Below, one piece after another: positions 60,341 to 64,000 of a stretch of 64,000 nt of DNA (position 1 is its first letter; each line of letters opens with the position of its first letter). The notes beneath the pieces were generated by a model that saw only the letters and a list, made by a program, of their open reading frames with translations, had not been told where the DNA came from and did no database searches. The stretch comes from an uncultured Rikenella sp. (GTDB taxonomy: Bacteria; Bacteroidota; Bacteroidia; Bacteroidales; Rikenellaceae). The DNA lies in assembly GCA_947627885.1 (NCBI GenBank), contig CANQXP010000005.1, positions 1 through 64,000 on the forward strand, given 5' to 3'. A program made the position numbers and the translations under genes.

Positions 60341-62995
60341 ATGACCCCATTTACCCTCAAAGGCTTGCGCGCCGCGGTACTCTGCACCGCCGCCGTGGCA
60401 GCTTGGCATACCGCTCCGGCACAGCAGGCAGCGAAAGGCGACGGCAACGTCGTCGCCATCTTCGGACAACAGAAAGTGGAGACCACCGACGAAGGGCGCG
60501 TTTTCCACCGCTTCCGCGAAGGGCTGCTCCTGCCCGGAGGCGTGGGCGCCGGAACCCTGTACAACGGACAGGACATGGTGGCCTGGCTATATGCCACCGG
60601 CAAGTTCAGGACTCCGGCGGCGGGCGACAGCCTCGGCTACGCCTACCCCGCCCAGCGGGAAGCCCCGATGGCCTACCAGTCCAACCAGGAGCGGCAGGCC
60701 GACTCCCGGCGCGGACGCAGGCCGGGCTGGACCATGCTCCCGAATTGGATATGGAACCCAATTACGGCCGATTCCACCGGCATATTCCGCAGCCCGCAGA
60801 TGCGCTCGGCCTACCTCTACACCTCGTACGAAGCTCCCGAAACGGAGATCGCCCTGCTCGAAACCACCGGCGGAACCCGCACATACATCAACGGCGAGCC
60901 GCACGAAGGCGACCATTACGACTTCGGCTACACCCTGATCCCCGTGCGGCTGAAACAGGGCCTCAACGAGGTGATCTACACTCCGGGACGCTTCGGACGC
61001 GTCGAATCGAAACTCGTGAAACCGAACAAACCGGTCATGTTCACCCGGCGCGACCTGACCCTGCCCGACCTGATCGCAGGCGAAAACGACCCGAAATGGG
61101 CGGCGATCCGCGTGGTGAACGCGACCGAAAAGCCGCTCAAGGCCATGACCATCCGCACAACCCTGACCGCCCCGGACGGACAGAAAGTGGGGAAAGCCAT
61201 CGAATACCCGACCGACGACATAATGCCCCTGGCCGTCCGGAAAGTCAAATTCCAGCTTCCGGCGACCGGAAAAACGTGCCTGAACGGGCCGGTTTTCGCC
61301 CATCTGGAGCTTATCCGGGACGGCGAAGTGCTCGACACGACTACCATTAAACTGCGCCAGGTATCGCCCGCCATCCATCATGAACGGACATTCGTGAGCC
61401 GCATCGACGGGAGCGTGCAGTATTACAGCGTGGCCCCGGCCCTGCGAACCGAGCCGGCCGACACGGGAGCCAAGGCCTTTATCCTGACCGTTCACGGGGC
61501 GTCGGTGGAAGCCCGCAACCAGGCCCGCGCCTACAAACAAAAGGACTGGGTCAACATCGTGGCGCCGACCAACCGCCGCCCCTACGGTTTCAACTGGGAA
61601 GAGTGGGGCCGGATCGACGCTTTGGAGGTATTGGAAGAAGCGCAGCGCATCTTCAAGACCGACACCACGCGCATCTACCTGACCGGGCATTCGATGGGCG
61701 GCCACGGCACCTGGTTCCTGGGGACGACCTACCCGTCGAAATTCGCCGCCATAGCTCCGTGCGCCGGATACCCCGACATCGCGGGCTACGGGAGCGGCAG
61801 GGGGGACGAAATGCACCGCCGCCACCCGCTGTTCGAACCGTTCGAGCGGGGCGCGGCTGCCGGGCGCGTAATTGCTCTTGACCGTAACCTGAAACAGTCG
61901 GGCGTGTATATCCACCACGGCTCGGCGGACAATGTGGTACCGACTTCGCAGGCGCATATCATGCGCGAGGAGCTGGGCCGTTTCCACACGGATTTCTGCT
62001 ACCACGAATTTCCGGGTGGCGAGCACTGGTTCGGGGACGCCAGCGTGGACTGGCCGCCGATCTTCGACTTCTTCGCCACCCATTCGATCCCTTCGGACGA
62101 CCGGGTGGACGAAATAGATTTCTACACCGCCTCACCGGCCATTTCGGCGCAGGACTACTGGCTGACGGTGGAACAGCAGGAGAGCCCGTACCGTTACACA
62201 AACGTGAATGTGCGGCGCGAGGGGGACTCCCTGATCCGGGTGGTGACGGCCGAAAACGCCGTGTTGCTGACTTTCGACCTGCCGTCCCTGAAGATGAAGA
62301 CCGCGGAAACGACGGTGGTATTCGCCGACGGCCAGCGGCTGACGGTACCGACGGCCCGGAAGGCTGTCTTGGCCTACAACGATGGCAAATGGACCGTTTT
62401 GGACGGGGTGAACCCGCAACAGAAGAATTCGAAACGTTACGGCGGTTTCAAACAGGCTTTCGACAATAACATGGTGTTCGTCTATTCGACGGTGGGAACG
62501 CCGGAAGAGACGGCCTGGTGGCGCGCCAAGGCGCGGTTCGACGCGGAGACGTTCTATTACCGGGGGAACGGCTCGGTAGACGTTATTCCCGACCTCGAAT
62601 ATGAGGTGAAGAAGTACCCGAACCGCAATGTGATCCTTTACGGTAACTACGATAACAACTATGTCTGGACTCGGTTGCTGAAGGATTGCCCGGTGCAGGT
62701 GCGCAACGGGGAGGTCTCGCTGGGGGGCTGTTCGTACAAGGGTGATGACCTGGCGGCTTATTTCGTCTATCCGCACCCGGACTATCCGGACGCTTTGGTC
62801 GGGGTGGTTACGGCCACAGGCGCAGAGGGGATGCGTGCGACGAGCCCGAACAATTACATTTCGGGAATCACGGGTTTCCCGGATCTAATGGTGTTCCGAG
62901 CGGATATGCTGAAAAACGGGCTGGAGGATGTCGAAACGGCGGGGTTCTTCGACAATGACTGGTCGTTGCGCAAAAAAGACCTCGTGACTAAATAA
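60341..62995 (+). CDS. Prolyl oligopeptidase-like secreted hydrolase
   Basis: YLTGHSMGGHGTWFLGTTYPSKFAAIAPCAGYPD, IHHGSADNVVPTSQAHIM, FPGGEHWFGD. Confidence 0.82.
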   Translation: MTPFTLKGLRAAVLCTAAVAAWHTAPAQQAAKGDGNVVAIFGQQKVETTDEGRVFHRFREGLLLPGGVGAGTLYNGQDMVAWLYATGKFRTPAAGDSLGYAYPAQREAPMAYQSNQERQADSRRGRRPGWTMLPNWIWNPITADSTGIFRSPQMRSAYLYTSYEAPETEIALLETTGGTRTYINGEPHEGDHYDFGYTLIPVRLKQGLNEVIYTPGRFGRVESKLVKPNKPVMFTRRDLTLPDLIAGENDPKWAAIRVVNATEKPLKAMTIRTTLTAPDGQKVGKAIEYPTDDIMPLAVRKVKFQLPATGKTCLNGPVFAHLELIRDGEVLDTTTIKLRQVSPAIHHERTFVSRIDGSVQYYSVAPALRTEPADTGAKAFILTVHGASVEARNQARAYKQKDWVNIVAPTNRRPYGFNWEEWGRIDALEVLEEAQRIFKTDTTRIYLTGHSMGGHGTWFLGTTYPSKFAAIAPCAGYPDIAGYGSGRGDEMHRRHPLFEPFERGAAAGRVIALDRNLKQSGVYIHHGSADNVVPTSQAHIMREELGRFHTDFCYHEFPGGEHWFGDASVDWPPIFDFFATHSIPSDDRVDEIDFYTASPAISAQDYWLTVEQQESPYRYTNVNVRREGDSLIRVVTAENAVLLTFDLPSLKMKTAETTVVFADGQRLTVPTARKAVLAYNDGKWTVLDGVNPQQKNSKRYGGFKQAFDNNMVFVYSTVGTPEETAWWRAKARFDAETFYYRGNGSVDVIPDLEYEVKKYPNRNVILYGNYDNNYVWTRLLKDCPVQVRNGEVSLGGCSYKGDDLAAYFVYPHPDYPDALVGVVTATGAEGMRATSPNNYISGITGFPDLMVFRADMLKNGLEDVETAGFFDNDWSLRKKDLVTK

Positions 62996-63134
62996 TAACC
63001 GTCCGGTTTTTCATTACCCAACCGTGTGTGACTGTTCTTTCTTTAAAAAGAAAGAACCAAAGAGCCGACGCTGCCGCTTTTTACAAAAAGCGGCAGTTCC
63101 GTACGGCGGGTAGGGATAAAACCGGAGGGTTATT
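62994..63134. repeat. Intergenic element E4 bounded by 17-bp inverted repeats
   Basis: aataaccgtccggtttt (62994-63010) versus reverse complement of 63118-63134 aataaccctccggtttt, 16/17. Confidence 0.75.
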
Positions 63135-63801
63135 CGAAACGTTCGAGTTGGCCGGCGATCCAGTCCATTTGCTCCTCCACCGTCATGCGGCTGTTGTCCA
63201 GCATTACCGCATCCTCCGCACGGCGCAGCGGACTCACCTCCCGCGTCTCGTCCTGCCGGTCGCGCTCCCGGATATTTTTTTCGATCTCCTCCATAGAGAC
63301 CTGTTCTCCCTTTGCGATCAGCTCTTTGTAGCGCCGCTCCGCCCGCACATGCGGATCCGCCGTCATAAAGATCTTCAGTTCGGCGTCCGGGAACACCACC
63401 GTACCGATATCCCGGCCATCCATAACTATCCCCTTAGCTCTGCCCATCTCCTGCTGCATCGCCACCAGTTTGGCCCGCACTTCAGGGATGCTGCTCACTG
63501 CGCTCACCCGGTTGCTTACGTCGATGCGGCGGATCTCCGCCTCCACGTTCTCCCCGTTCAGGTAAACGTCGCTGCGGCCCGTCCGGGGATTGAACCGGAA
63601 GTCGATATGCACATCCGGGAGGGCAGCCACCAACGCCGCTGGCTCGTCGGCGATACCCCGCCGCATGGCGTACAGCGTCACCGCCCGGTACATCGCCCCC
63701 GTGTCGATGAAGATATACCCCAACTTCGCCGCCACTGCTTTGGCGAACGTACTCTTTCCCCCCGACGAATAGCCGTCGACCGCTATAATGATCTTTTTCA
63801 T
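63130..63801 (-). CDS. cmk: Cytidylate kinase
   Basis: IIIAVDGYSSGGKSTFAKAVAAKLGYIFIDTGAMYRAVTLYA, VMDGRDIGTVVFPDAELKIFMTA. Confidence 0.96.
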   Translation of the reverse strand: MKKIIIAVDGYSSGGKSTFAKAVAAKLGYIFIDTGAMYRAVTLYAMRRGIADEPAALVAALPDVHIDFRFNPRTGRSDVYLNGENVEAEIRRIDVSNRVSAVSSIPEVRAKLVAMQQEMGRAKGIVMDGRDIGTVVFPDAELKIFMTADPHVRAERRYKELIAKGEQVSMEEIEKNIRERDRQDETREVSPLRRAEDAVMLDNSRMTVEEQMDWIAGQLERFE

Positions 63802-63805
63802 GTCG

Positions 63806-64000
63806 TTATGGTAAAATACGCTCCACCGGCCCCAGGTTGACCACGATGCTCAGCACCAGCAGCACCCCGAACACAATAATGACCGCCCCCGTGATCTTGT
63901 TAATCCACCACAGGTGCCGCAGCCGGAACCGTTTGCGCAGTTTGCTGACCGCGTAGGTCAGGGTGAGCCACCAGCAGGCCGCACCGATCAGCACACCGGT
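63806..64000 (-). CDS. LysE-like translocator C-terminus (truncated by window edge)
   Basis: ..TGVLIGAACWWLTLTYAVSKLRKRFRLRHLWWINKITGAVIIVFGVLLVLS; frame open to the window end. Confidence 0.55.
   Translation of the reverse strand, partial: TGVLIGAACWWLTLTYAVSKLRKRFRLRHLWWINKITGAVIIVFGVLLVLSIVVNLGPVERILP

Overview
This is a 64 kb stretch of a Bacteroidota chromosome. Gene content and TAnnTTTG-type -7 promoter elements suggest a Bacteroidales/Alistipes-like genome; that assignment is inference. Most of it is housekeeping: trkH, aroE, DUF368/popT, mnmA-like, rsmI, POT transporter, trkA, fabI, pepD, ispF, gap, a threonylcarbamoyl-AMP synthase, SRP RNA, mltG, M20 peptidase, tRNA-Leu, CDF transporter, rsmA, recQ, kdsD, lptB, tig, clpP, clpX, purB, rubredoxin and cmk. 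The main accessory feature is a candidate two-state SusC/SusD inversion switch. A tyrosine recombinase (18412-19641) sits beside a SusC gene without N-terminus or promoter (from about 19771) plus its SusD. An intact SusC/SusD pair lies 15 kb away in opposite orientation. The two SusC genes share an 18-bp perfect inverted repeat (19773-19790 / 35037-35054) at the same codon position. Inversion would therefore swap two SusC bodies behind one fixed promoter and N-terminal cassette, and would carry fabI, an aminotransferase and a BACON-type lipoprotein with it. A second pattern is a set of intergenic segments (42.5, 57.5, 59.4 and 63.0 kb), each bounded by a 17-19 bp inverted repeat whose sequence differs at every locus. 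Some share internal hairpin modules with each other and with intergenic DNA at 1.3, 53.0 and 55.3 kb. Other observations: a start-less FISUMP-like gene remnant in frame directly after the aroE stop codon, a frameshifted transglutaminase-domain gene, and a 48-bp perfect palindrome behind tRNA-Leu.
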